Part shown: piece by piece, positions 42,826 to 50,631 of the stretch
Layout of the letters: every line of letters begins with the position of its first letter
Position numbering within the stretch: position 1 is the stretch's first letter
Assembly (NCBI GenBank): GCA_032139905.1
Contig: JAQJDB010000007.1
Span: forward strand, 372,001 to 436,000
Direction: 5' to 3'
From: Nitrospira sp. MA-1
GTDB taxonomy: Bacteria > Nitrospirota > Nitrospiria > Nitrospirales > UBA8639
Length of the DNA stretch: 64,000 nucleotides
Notes under the pieces: generated by a model
What the model was told of the DNA's origin: nothing
Seen by the model: only the letters and a program-made list of their open reading frames with translations
The model's database searches: none
Program-made: the position numbers and the translations under genes

Positions 42826-43686
42826 CTACACCCTCGTATCTCTGAACGACATTTCATCCGTTCGCTCGAAAAATTCCAACAGATGTCTTGTCACGATCTC
42901 CGGTTGGTCCAACATAACAAAGTGCCTTGCGTCCTTCACACGAATCAATCTCGAACCCTGAATATCCTTCACGAGCCTTTCTCCATAATGAATAGGTTGA
43001 AAACGATCGTTCTGACCCCATACGACCAGTGTTGGAATCCTGATTCTCGAGAGGAGATGGGTGATTTCCGTCGTGAGATTGGTATTCAATGCGGCTGCAT
43101 TCCGTATGAGTGACAGTTTCCCCGTCTCGGTGGTGTAGGGTGCCAATAATCCATCCAATACTTCCCGGTTAACGGAGGAGGCAAATCCGCCCTTTAAGGC
43201 CTGTCGAAGCAATCGAACCGCAAGCGAGGCTGATAATTTCCGGTGAGCTTCAGGATGTCCAAACTGGAGCATCAATTCAATTGGCCAGGAGTCATAACAG
43301 ACCGTGTTCATGACGATAAGCGTTTGAACCCGGTCGGGGAACAGGGTCGCCAACCTCAACGCGACACCGCCCCCGATATCATGCCCGATGATCGTGGCAC
43401 GAGGGATTCCTAATTGTGTCATCCAGGAGGCAATCATATGGGCCTGGCAGGCGATGGAGCGATCAAAGCAATCGGCTTTATCACTAAAACCGAATCCGAG
43501 TAAATCAGGGATCAGGACGCGACGGGTTCGCGCCAACTCCGAAAAGATCCCGTGCCACAAATAACCCCAGACAGGGATCCCATGGATGAGGATAACAGGG
43601 GGACCAATTCCCGCCTCCACATAACTGAGAAACCGGTCGTTAAGCCGGCTGACGAGTTGAATCCGCTGAAATTCCCGCCAGGTCAT
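42826..43686 (-). CDS. Alpha/beta hydrolase, haloalkane-dehalogenase/epoxide-hydrolase-like
   Basis: 286 residues. The oxyanion motif is in ILIHGIPVWGYLW. The nucleophile is Asp in GHDIGGGVALRLA, the form used by haloalkane dehalogenases and epoxide hydrolases rather than Ser esterases. The general base His is in KDARHFVMLDQPE, and WGQNDRFQP may supply the acid. Its start overlaps the stop of the DehI-like gene (ATGA), so the two are coupled. A haloalkane or epoxide substrate is plausible but not proven; the Trp/Asn halide-binding pair cannot be confirmed by eye. Confidence 0.87.
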   Translation of the reverse strand: MTWREFQRIQLVSRLNDRFLSYVEAGIGPPVILIHGIPVWGYLWHGIFSELARTRRVLIPDLLGFGFSDKADCFDRSIACQAHMIASWMTQLGIPRATIIGHDIGGGVALRLATLFPDRVQTLIVMNTVCYDSWPIELMLQFGHPEAHRKLSASLAVRLLRQALKGGFASSVNREVLDGLLAPYTTETGKLSLIRNAAALNTNLTTEITHLLSRIRIPTLVVWGQNDRFQPIHYGERLVKDIQGSRLIRVKDARHFVMLDQPEIVTRHLLEFFERTDEMSFRDTRV

Positions 43687-44579
43687 GTTGGTGACTTCAT
43701 TATGGGCGAGGGTACGCCAACCGGAAAGGGCGACATTTCCAAATCCTCACGAGATCGCCAATCCAGAGACATCAGCACGATATTTAAAATCAAAGGTGGC
43801 AAAAGGTGGGTAAAATCGGAGGTTGTCTCCAGGAAGCTCTGTCGTTTCCTTCCCAGAATCATCAACTGGTCCTCAGACAAGGTTAGTCGAGGAATGACCT
43901 CGCCTGCCATCTGTTGAGCCGCTTCCTGTAAGGCCACCGCGGCTTCCATGTATCGAGGTTGATGTATCACAGATTTTAGGCGATGCCAGACTGAAAGAAA
44001 ATATTCCGGCCATAATGCCAACGTCCGGTAATCGCTGTTAATCCTGGTTAAACCCAATGTTCGTTGTAAATCCCGAAATGTTTTCCGGAGAGTGGCATTG
44101 TCCGGAGTTTCCTCGATCATTTCCATGGGGTACATGTGACGGGGAATTCCTCGCGTAATCAGCTCATGATCCTGTTGGCGGGATTGGAAAGCGGTCATAG
44201 TGGGATGATGGCAAGCGTATTCCACCGCGGACGTGATGAGCAGGAGCTTGGGATTGATGTAATGGTAAAGTTCGAGAGCGGCCTGTATGTGAAAAACCTG
44301 GCTTTCACCCAACCTGACGGACGAGGCCACCTCCAACCTGGGAAGTTTCTCGGCAAGGCGGGCAGCTAACGCCCGGAGTTGATCGGATGAATCTTCGAAT
44401 ACACGGGTTTCAGCGACCGGTCGAATTGACTCCCATAAGACAGGGAAAAACGTTGGATAGGCGGCCCATGTGCGAAAGTTGAGATTGACTCCGGAAACAC
44501 GAAAGACCTGTTTAATCTCATGAAAAATGCTGTCCAGCTCTTTCTCAGCCTCTTCTTCTGGTATGGGATGGTTTTTCAT
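43683..44579 (-). CDS. DehI family (group I 2-haloacid dehalogenase-like) protein
   Basis: About 298 residues from ATG 44579. Two related halves fit the DehI pseudo-dimer: VSGVNLNFRTWAAYPTFFPV with LWESIRPV, and TRINSDYRTLALWPEYFLSV with WHRLKSV. DehI enzymes hydrolyse both D- and L-2-haloacids by direct water attack using an Asp, here possibly the Asp in NSDYR. The name halocarboxylic acid dehydrogenase DehI is often used in databases. It is coupled to a downstream Asp-type hydrolase, and a weak shared promoter element lies about 60-75 bp upstream. Confidence 0.85.
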   Translation of the reverse strand: MKNHPIPEEEAEKELDSIFHEIKQVFRVSGVNLNFRTWAAYPTFFPVLWESIRPVAETRVFEDSSDQLRALAARLAEKLPRLEVASSVRLGESQVFHIQAALELYHYINPKLLLITSAVEYACHHPTMTAFQSRQQDHELITRGIPRHMYPMEMIEETPDNATLRKTFRDLQRTLGLTRINSDYRTLALWPEYFLSVWHRLKSVIHQPRYMEAAVALQEAAQQMAGEVIPRLTLSEDQLMILGRKRQSFLETTSDFTHLLPPLILNIVLMSLDWRSREDLEMSPFPVGVPSPIMKSPT

Positions 44580-44637
44580 AACACACAAAAATGAGTGGGG
44601 TGTTTATCCAAAGTGTGGGCCACGCGGCCTGAATTGA

Positions 44638-44654
44638 CTACTAGCAGAAACCCT
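44638..44654 (-). promoter_or_regulatory. Shared promoter element, site 8 (DehI)
   Basis: Minus strand: AGGGTT at 44654-44649 and TAGT at the CAGTT position. No good -10 is seen at the usual distance (CACACT), so this is the weakest of the twelve. Confidence 0.4.
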
Positions 44655-44672
44655 GTAGTTTCAACGGATGCC

Positions 44673-44715
44673 AGGGTTTTTGTTAGTTGTTGATCCATTT
44701 GTCCTTGCTTATCTT
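44673..44715 (+). promoter_or_regulatory. Shared promoter element, site 9
   Basis: AGGGTT at 44673-44678, TAGTT at the CAGTT position, and TATCTT at 44710-44715, 37 bases from the first A. It is back-to-back with site 8, 18 bp apart, which creates an AAACCCTG/CAGGGTTT inverted repeat. It drives the gene at 44786. Confidence 0.63.
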
Positions 44716-44785
44716 CTGAACTACACAGAGCGGCGCCCCATTGCATTGGAGCGCGTCGTCCCTCAGAACAGAATGGAGGCCATGG

Positions 44786-45274
44786 ATGATGACTTCACCA
44801 ACGACCACACGAGTTGAGGAAAATACCGACGCTGACATCAATGAGGAAATCTATAACCGCACAAAAAATAATGTTCTGTTGTATGCCTCAGCCGGGCCTT
44901 CGGCCATCGATCGAAGGTTAAGGGAGCTAGAGGTGGAATGGGATATCGAAAGAATACTTGAAGCCAATGCTGCCTCATTTTCCCTTATGGGCCTGGCATT
45001 GGGAGCTTTTATTGATCGCCGATGGTTTATATTTCCTGCCACCGTAGCCGGTTTTCTTCTGCAACATGCCATACAAGGCTGGTGTCCGCCGGTTCCCCTG
45101 TTCCGGCGAATGGGAATACGGACCGCACATGAGATTCAACAGGAGCGTCATGCGTTAAAGGCATTGCGGGGAGATTATCGGGACGTGGCCGAATTAAAGG
45201 CCGAAGTCAATGGGGCGGACGCTCTGCAGGTGACTCGAGCATTTGAGGCGGCCGGAAATAACTCCTCCACCTAG
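44786..45274 (+). CDS. DUF2892-type membrane protein
   Basis: About 162 residues; ATG 44786 is chosen because GGAGG lies just upstream, rather than a TTG at 44741. After a polar N-terminus comes RILEANAASFSLMGLALGAF and RRWFIFPATVAGFLLQHAIQ, two membrane segments typical of the YgaP-like/DUF2892 fold. A Cys-Pro-Pro turn and a soluble helical tail (LKALRGDYRDVAELK) follow. It lies 41 bp before the MBL-rhodanese gene. YgaP-like anchors are often linked with rhodanese proteins, so a sulfur-handling partnership is likely. Confidence 0.82.
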   Translation: MMTSPTTTRVEENTDADINEEIYNRTKNNVLLYASAGPSAIDRRLRELEVEWDIERILEANAASFSLMGLALGAFIDRRWFIFPATVAGFLLQHAIQGWCPPVPLFRRMGIRTAHEIQQERHALKALRGDYRDVAELKAEVNGADALQVTRAFEAAGNNSST

Positions 45275-45315
45275 ATGTTTAGGAGCATATTCGGCACAAT
45301 CATCATCCACAACTC

Positions 45316-46710
45316 ATGATCATTAAACAATTTCATGTGGAAAGTTTGGGGCACGCCTCCTATCTTCTCGGTTCGGAAGAAACCGGAGAAGCCTTCGTGG
45401 TGGATATACAGCGGGACGTGGAACCCTATCTCAAAGAATCCCGCACACAGGGAATGACGATTGCGTATGCCCTTGAAACCCATCAGCACAACGATTATGT
45501 GACGGGAATTCGTGAATTGGCCGAACGCATTCCTCTCCAATGCCTAGCGGGCCAACATGCCAAGCTCGGATATGACGCGCGTCCCATGGCCGATGGAGAG
45601 CGGTTAACAATTGGAGAAATAGAACTTCAAATTTTGCATACTCCGGGACATACACCCGAACACATCAGCGTTCTGGTGACGGACCGCTCGCGGGGTAAAG
45701 AACCCGTTCTGCTCCTCTCCGGGGGAGCCTTGTTGGTTGGGGATGTGGCCAGACCCGATCTTTTGGGTGGAACGGATGAAGCGGCTCATCACGCGGAGGT
45801 CATGTGCAAAATGCTCCAGGAAAAAATTCTGCCGCTTCCGGACTATGTGGAAGTCTACCCCACGCATGTGAGAGGCTCTCTGTGTGGGGGGAATATTGGA
45901 AGCAGGTTATCCACGACGATCGGGTACGAACGCCGGATGAATCCTCTTCTGGCCGACCTGGACAACAAAGACCATTTCGTCAAACATTGCCTGGATTTAA
46001 AGCATCTTCCCGGTGTGCCGCCCTATTGGCCCAGGATGCGGAAAATGAATAGTGAAGGCCCCCCTCTGCTTGGAACCATGCCCGAACCGCCTGCACTCAC
46101 ACCGGACCAGTTTTGCCGACAACAGGAAGAAGGGTGCCTTGTCGTCGATTGCCGCCAAGCGGAAGGGTTTACCACTCACATTCCCGGTGCGCTGAACGTT
46201 GGATTGGGATCATCGTTTGCGACATGGGCGGGTACGGTCATCCCGGCGGATACCCGGGTCTTACTTGTTTTGGATCATCCGGCAGACCTTTGGGAAGTGT
46301 CCTGGCAGCTTCTTCGAATCGGATATCCTACACCGGCAGGTTGGCTGGCGGGCGGGATGTTCGCATGGCGAACGGCAGCGAAACCCCTCCATCAGTTAAC
46401 ACAGTGGTCCGTGTGGGATCTTCAGGCTCACCTAGAGAAAGATTCCGATCTGGAGGTATTGGACGTTCGCCAGCCGGGGGAGTGGGCTGCCGGTCACATC
46501 AAGAATGCCCGATTTGTGACGGGCAGCGAACTCCCGCAACGTGTTCAGGAAATCAGAAAAAATCTACAGGTTGCGGTCATCTGTGGAAGCGGATACCGCT
46601 CGTCGGTCGCGGCAAGTTACCTTCAACATCATGGCTATCCAAACATCGTCAATGTGATTGGAGGAATGAGCGCTTGGAAAAAGGCTAACCTTCCGATTAT
46701 CAAGGATTAA
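45316..46710 (+). CDS. MBL-fold / double-rhodanese protein (persulfide dioxygenase-like)
   Basis: 464 residues. Residues about 1-240 are a beta-lactamase-fold domain of the ETHE1/BlhA/CstB type (ETHQHNDYVTG, HTPGHTPEHIS, LLVGDVARPDLLG), binding iron through His and Asp. Two rhodanese domains follow, at about 255-350 and 365-460. The first lacks a Cys at its loop (LVLDHPADLW). The second has the active cysteine in VICGSGYRSSVAASYL. Such fusions oxidise glutathione or protein persulfides and pass sulfane sulfur to cyanide or sulfite. The DUF2892-type neighbour supports a sulfur role. Confidence 0.92.
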   Translation: MIIKQFHVESLGHASYLLGSEETGEAFVVDIQRDVEPYLKESRTQGMTIAYALETHQHNDYVTGIRELAERIPLQCLAGQHAKLGYDARPMADGERLTIGEIELQILHTPGHTPEHISVLVTDRSRGKEPVLLLSGGALLVGDVARPDLLGGTDEAAHHAEVMCKMLQEKILPLPDYVEVYPTHVRGSLCGGNIGSRLSTTIGYERRMNPLLADLDNKDHFVKHCLDLKHLPGVPPYWPRMRKMNSEGPPLLGTMPEPPALTPDQFCRQQEEGCLVVDCRQAEGFTTHIPGALNVGLGSSFATWAGTVIPADTRVLLVLDHPADLWEVSWQLLRIGYPTPAGWLAGGMFAWRTAAKPLHQLTQWSVWDLQAHLEKDSDLEVLDVRQPGEWAAGHIKNARFVTGSELPQRVQEIRKNLQVAVICGSGYRSSVAASYLQHHGYPNIVNVIGGMSAWKKANLPIIKD

Positions 46711-47252
46711 TGCCCCAGTCCGGCCCGCTTGAGGGCGCCACAGGATTCCGCAAGAATTGTTCTATTTCAAAAGGCTTGAGCCCCCAGATGGTTGGTGGTG
46801 AAATTGACGTGTTAAGTTGGTTTGCTTTCGCCACCGCGGATCCTCTTCGGTAATACGACTCCTTTTGAGCATTTGGCCGCTCTTGTTGTTTTCGCCTCGG
46901 AGGATTCTTCTGCCATCGTAATTTCAGACATTTATCTGGAGGATATGTCCTGGTTGCACTCTATGAATGAATGCCCGGTGATATCGTGGAAAGAAGATGA
47001 CGACATACACATCGAATGGGGTCAGGCCCATAAAGGGTTTGATGTGTAGGTTCCCAGAGGATAATAGAGATGTTCACAAGAAATGATTAAAATGTCGATG
47101 TGATTCAAACGGAGATAAAAAACTCTGTCAACAATGGGTGTCGGCCGATCGGACGATCTCCCCTTCGTCCGATCGGCTCCTACCCCTCACTAGATGGCAT
47201 TCCCTGGCCCTAGTGATGCTTGTATGTCATGAAGCTCCTCATATCAATCTCA
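46711..47252. other. Convergent intergenic gap, 542 bp
   Basis: No gene is supported. A plus-strand frame at 46822-47049 starts with TTG, has no ribosome site and matches no family. The region contains a perfect hairpin at 47144-47177. Confidence 0.45.
47144..47177. terminator. Perfect 13-bp hairpin between convergent genes
   Basis: GCCGATCGGACGA (47144-47156) pairs with TCGTCCGATCGGC (47165-47177) around an eight-base loop. No U-tract follows on either strand. Its place in a convergent gap suggests a bidirectional terminator. Confidence 0.58.
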
Positions 47253-47597
47253 TCACATACCTTGTTGACGTTTTTCCCTTTCTTCTGCCTTTTTATCTTC
47301 ACCCGTATATCCTTGTGAGGTGTCGCCTGGGGGAAAGGTGCTAGGGCTGCCAAAGGTTGAACCTTCTTCACCTACACCACCCGGGCGGGCTTCTCTTTGC
47401 TGATCCTCCGTAGGTTCAGTATTCCGGTTCGAATGACTTTTTGACTCAATCGTCCCCTGATTTTGCTCGCCCTGCATGCTTGGGGAATCTCCAGCTTGAC
47501 GCTGTTGGTCGTTCATCCCGGCCTGACCTGCAAACACGGAAACACCGGAAAACACGAGGAACGCGGACATACCCATGACGGTTAAAAGTTTTGTCAT
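47253..47597 (-). CDS. Small secreted hydrophilic protein
   Basis: 114 residues. The signal peptide (LTVMGMSAFLVFSGVSVFA) is followed by a disordered Gln/Glu/Ser/Gly-rich mature part (NDQQRQAGDSPSMQGEQNQG; EDKKAEEREKRQQ at the end). AAAGGAG lies before the ATG. No family or motif is recognised. It is downstream of the 537-aa PRC protein on the same strand (117 bp apart) and may share its transcript. Confidence 0.72.
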   Translation of the reverse strand: MTKLLTVMGMSAFLVFSGVSVFAGQAGMNDQQRQAGDSPSMQGEQNQGTIESKSHSNRNTEPTEDQQREARPGGVGEEGSTFGSPSTFPPGDTSQGYTGEDKKAEEREKRQQGM

Positions 47598-47714
47598 GTC
47601 ACTTCTCCTTTGAATGGTGGTTATTATTAATTAAACGGCTCAGACTGTAAGGGTTAAATGTTGAAGGTTTTGGCCTCTGGATCCTAGTGTGAGGCTCAGA
47701 GGTCTCTTTCCAAT

Positions 47715-49328
47715 TTATGGACGGTATCCTTCCGGGCGATCATCATATTCCTTCATATTGGATCTCCTGGATTGATACTGATCGTCGTTCTGCCGTTGGG
47801 AATCATAATCCCTCCGCGGAGCTGTCGTGTTGTACCGGTCAGACAACTGCTCCATATCTCTGTAATTTCCTTCGCGATTCTGGGAATACATGGACCTTTG
47901 CCTTTCACCTTGCAGATCATCATAGTTCGGCCTGTTTGAACGGGATTGGTTCCTGTATTCCCGATCGCCCGAATTATTGTAATTTCTTCCCTCGCTGCGA
48001 GAATATTGTTCATTTCCGCGATCCCGATAATCATTTGAATATGATCCTTGTCGATTTCGGGTAGATGAATTCTGCTGATCAGCCCCTTCATATTGAAAGG
48101 CTCGATCATGTGGCGGAAATTCGGTTGGGCTGAAGTTGTTACGTCTCGTCTGATAGTCTTCAGCATTCTGATCTTGATAGTGCCTTTGCCGATCATCTCC
48201 CGAACGGCTCATGCGAGAACGGTTCTGATCATATCGATCATACCCTTCCCGATTATTTCGGAAAGTTGGCGTGTCTTCGTAGTAGCGGTCTCGGATTTGG
48301 TCTCTCTCATCTAGTCGCTCGTTCCACTTGGCCAAATTCTGCCGTTCCTGTTCCGAAAGATCCCAATTCTTTTGCACATGGGCGCCGACATTTTCACCAT
48401 CATTCAGAATGGGAAGATTCCCTAATTGATTCTGGGTGACTTTCATTTTGAAGGATTTATTCCCTGATCCCTCCAATGCCTGCCAGGGGACCGAAATTAA
48501 CTGTCCGTCCGGTTTCCTGATAATGGCATAGGCAATGTCTCCGTTGTTATTCGTCATCACCCTGTAGACACTCCCGATTTCCTTGCCATCATTAGAATTG
48601 ACCGAGTAATGAGCATCCTTATCCGAGATATCCAACCCGCCTAATTGCCCGGCTGGAAGAACAAAGTACTCCCCTTCCACTCCGGCTGTTCCATAGTAGT
48701 CCTCACTATTCCCCATGGACCGCACAAATGTGGCTGTATTGTTTTCACCTAATTTGGCTTTGACAAACTCCCCTTTTTGGAAATTACATTCGCCAAACCT
48801 AAAGCCCTGTTGCTGGGATGGCTGTGAATCACTAGACATCCCTGGAGAGCTCTGACCGGAAGCCCGTCCACTCGGATTTTCCAAAAGATTGCTAATCGAG
48901 GTTTGAGCGGAGGTAGAGGAGTCTCCTCCGGGAGAATTTTGGGTCATTTGATTTTTCCCGGAAGTGCTTTGCGCAGAAGATTTCCCGGTGGAATTCCCTT
49001 GGTCCATTGCGGAATGTTGATTTTTTTGGGACTCACCACTCATGGAAGACGATTGTGATGTTTGAGTTCCTTGCGGACAAAGCTGATTCGTTTGATCAGT
49101 GATCCGAAAAGTGATTCGTTCTCCATCACTAGTACGCAAGGTGATTTTCTCTCCATTCTTTTTGGAAATTTCGCCCTCAATGATTTGTTCAATGGCGTTC
49201 GAATGCCCCCGGTCCTCACGATGTGACCGGTCCTCCCGAGACATGCCGGATTCTGCTAACAGCGGTAATGTCAGCAGTGGAATGCCGGCGAGAAAAATTG
49301 TTTTGACCATGTGCCTTCGCAACTTCAT
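47715..49328 (-). CDS. Large secreted PRC-barrel protein with disordered tail
   Basis: 537 residues. The signal peptide (MVKTIFLAGIPLLTLPLLA) is followed by a beta unit (IIEGEISKKNGEKITLRTSD) and a long Ser/Gln/Gly linker. A PRC-like region at about 215-300 reads GGLDISDKDAHYSVNSNDGK, EIGSVYRVMTNNNGDIAYAI. The last 200 residues are Arg/Asn/Tyr/Asp-rich and disordered (NYNNSGDREYRNQSRSNRPN). A strong AGGGAGGT site precedes the ATG. Such tails can form condensates or bind polyanions. It is divergent from the 119-aa PRC gene, with back-to-back shared promoters. Confidence 0.85.
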   Translation of the reverse strand: MKLRRHMVKTIFLAGIPLLTLPLLAESGMSREDRSHREDRGHSNAIEQIIEGEISKKNGEKITLRTSDGERITFRITDQTNQLCPQGTQTSQSSSMSGESQKNQHSAMDQGNSTGKSSAQSTSGKNQMTQNSPGGDSSTSAQTSISNLLENPSGRASGQSSPGMSSDSQPSQQQGFRFGECNFQKGEFVKAKLGENNTATFVRSMGNSEDYYGTAGVEGEYFVLPAGQLGGLDISDKDAHYSVNSNDGKEIGSVYRVMTNNNGDIAYAIIRKPDGQLISVPWQALEGSGNKSFKMKVTQNQLGNLPILNDGENVGAHVQKNWDLSEQERQNLAKWNERLDERDQIRDRYYEDTPTFRNNREGYDRYDQNRSRMSRSGDDRQRHYQDQNAEDYQTRRNNFSPTEFPPHDRAFQYEGADQQNSSTRNRQGSYSNDYRDRGNEQYSRSEGRNYNNSGDREYRNQSRSNRPNYDDLQGERQRSMYSQNREGNYRDMEQLSDRYNTTAPRRDYDSQRQNDDQYQSRRSNMKEYDDRPEGYRP

Positions 49329-49384
49329 GGTTTGTACCTCCCTAGGGGTTGGGGTTGAAAAATAAGATAATGGTCATGTTCGTC

Positions 49385-49426
49385 ACAATAAATGTTTTTG
49401 TGTTCGGAACAACTGGTGAAAACCCT
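49385..49426 (-). promoter_or_regulatory. Shared promoter element, site 10
   Basis: Minus strand: AGGGTT at 49426-49421, CCAGTT at the second position, and TATTGT at 49390-49385, 36 bases from the first A. It drives the 537-aa PRC protein gene. Confidence 0.65.
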
Positions 49427-49438
49427 AGCGGTTTCCCA

Positions 49439-49481
49439 AGGGTTTATCACAGTTCGACCCGATGGGACGCCATGCTATACC
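49439..49481 (+). promoter_or_regulatory. Shared promoter element, site 11
   Basis: AGGGTT at 49439-49444, ACAGTT at the second position, and TATACC at 49476-49481, 37 bases from the first A. It is only 12 bp from site 10, back-to-back, and drives the 119-aa PRC gene. Confidence 0.66.
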
Positions 49482-49531
49482 GAATGAAACGGTTCCATAT
49501 TATTCATTTAACGATTTGCAAGGAGGTCCGT

Positions 49532-49891
49532 ATGACTACCAAAATTCGTCAGGTGCTTTCATCCAGTTCCATCACCGGTGACACAGTGCAGAATATGGAT
49601 AGAGAAGACCTCGGAGAAATTAAAGATTTAATGATTGATCTGTCGGAAGGCCGGATTGCGTATGCCGTCCTTTCATTCGGAGGATTTTTAGGAATGGGAG
49701 ATAAACTTTTTGCGATTCCCTGGGAAGCGTTGAGTGTGGTGCAGGAAGAAAAGGTGTTTCTCTTAAATGTACCAAAAGAAAAGTTGGAACAAGCCCCTGG
49801 ATTTGACAAGGACAATTGGCCTGATATGGCTGATGTGACCTGGGGGCAGAGCATCCATGAATATTATGGGTACAATCCCTACTGGGGTTAA
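49532..49891 (+). CDS. Single-domain PRC-barrel protein
   Basis: 119 residues from ATG 49532, decided by AAGGAGG immediately upstream and by the promoter at 49439-49481; the frame is open further upstream but would lie in the promoter. The PRC barrel spans residues about 8-85 (SSITGDTVQNMDREDLGEIK, DLMIDLSEGRIAYAVLSFGG, FAIPWEALSV), then a short tail WGQSIHEYYGYNPYWG. No signal peptide, so it is cytoplasmic. A strong terminator follows. Confidence 0.9.
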   Translation: MTTKIRQVLSSSSITGDTVQNMDREDLGEIKDLMIDLSEGRIAYAVLSFGGFLGMGDKLFAIPWEALSVVQEEKVFLLNVPKEKLEQAPGFDKDNWPDMADVTWGQSIHEYYGYNPYWG

Positions 49892-49947
49892 ATACAAGGA
49901 GTGACCATTCTGAAGACAAACTTGACATTGGATGAATGCTGCTCAGA

Positions 49948-49979
49948 AAGAACCCGCCGTCCGGCGGGTTCTTTTTTTT
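49948..49979 (+). terminator. Rho-independent terminator
   Basis: GAACCCGCC (49950-49958) pairs with GGCGGGTTC (49963-49971), extendable by AA/TT, and is followed by eight consecutive T. It lies about 60 bp after the 119-aa PRC gene. It is the only classical terminator in the window. Confidence 0.93.
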
Positions 49980-50159
49980 CGAATCACACCTCCTCTTCAA
50001 TAGTTGGGGTAGCGTCAATTTCCTTCTGAATTATCAAGGATTGACCCATTCCTTCCCGAATCCACAATCTTCTTCCGTGGTTACTCTAAAACCATTCCTG
50101 CAGGATAATAATTAACCAAGATTTCGATGGGTTCCGGCATGGATCACCAGAGATCAGCC

Positions 50160-50202
50160 AGGGTTTTATAGAGTTGGTGGGATGAATTCAAGCATGTAAT
50201 CT
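50160..50202 (+). promoter_or_regulatory. Shared promoter element, site 12
   Basis: AGGGTT at 50160-50165, GAGTT at the CAGTT position, and TAATCT at 50197-50202, 37 bases from the first A. The predicted transcript starts near 50209, which decides the cupin start at ATG 50234 rather than ATG 50207. Confidence 0.62.
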
Positions 50203-50233
50203 TTTAATGAGGAAACACATCAACAGAGGAGGC

Positions 50234-50584
50234 ATGGACATCTATGGCGATACCAGTGTTAAAAAAGTACAGGCGGATCATTCTCCCAAGGGTTCCATGG
50301 GACAGAAATATTTAGCCTCAGGTGTTGGATTGGCAATGCGATTATGGGAGGAATTACCAGTCGGGTACACACACGAATCATCTACCAGGGATTATGAAAC
50401 AATCGGATATGTGATCCAGGGACGTGCTGAGCTTCAGCTTGAAGGGCAAACGCTTTTGCTGAATGCGGGAGAATGTTGGGTTGTCCCCAAGGGCGCGAGC
50501 CACAGTTATAATATTCTGGAAACCTTTACCGCCGTTGAGGCGACTCACCCTCCTGCACACATTCATGGGAGGGATGAAGTCTAG
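50234..50584 (+). CDS. Cupin domain protein
   Basis: About 116 residues forming one small beta-barrel. RDYETIGYVIQGRAELQLEG and LLLNAGECWVVPKGASHSYN correspond to the two cupin motifs. The usual first His pair is replaced (TRDYE), and the second motif His (ASHSY) is present, so the metal site may be incomplete. ATG 50234 has GAGGAGG only one base upstream, an unusually tight spacing; ATG 50207 lies before the predicted transcript start. Function unknown. Convergent with the M48 gene. Confidence 0.82.
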   Translation: MDIYGDTSVKKVQADHSPKGSMGQKYLASGVGLAMRLWEELPVGYTHESSTRDYETIGYVIQGRAELQLEGQTLLLNAGECWVVPKGASHSYNILETFTAVEATHPPAHIHGRDEV

Positions 50585-50631
50585 CTCCAGTTTGTCTTGG
50601 TTCCCCGTGGCGTTTTGGAAAACAAAGGAAT

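Larger units (their letters stand above)
49892..50233. other. Intergenic stretch between PRC and cupin genes
   Basis: Holds the terminator at 49948-49979 and the cupin promoter at 50160-50202. Nothing else was found. Confidence 0.6.

Noticed and set aside
44648-44679. AAACCCTG/CAGGGTTT inverted repeat as a terminator
   Set aside because: It is explained by two back-to-back promoter elements between divergent genes, where no transcript ends are expected.
46822-47049. 75-codon plus-strand frame in a convergent gap
   Set aside because: TTG start, no ribosome site, no recognisable domain and no neighbour support.
47645-47660. AAGGGTTAA upstream of the 114-aa gene
   Set aside because: It faces away from the minus-strand gene and lacks the second half-site.
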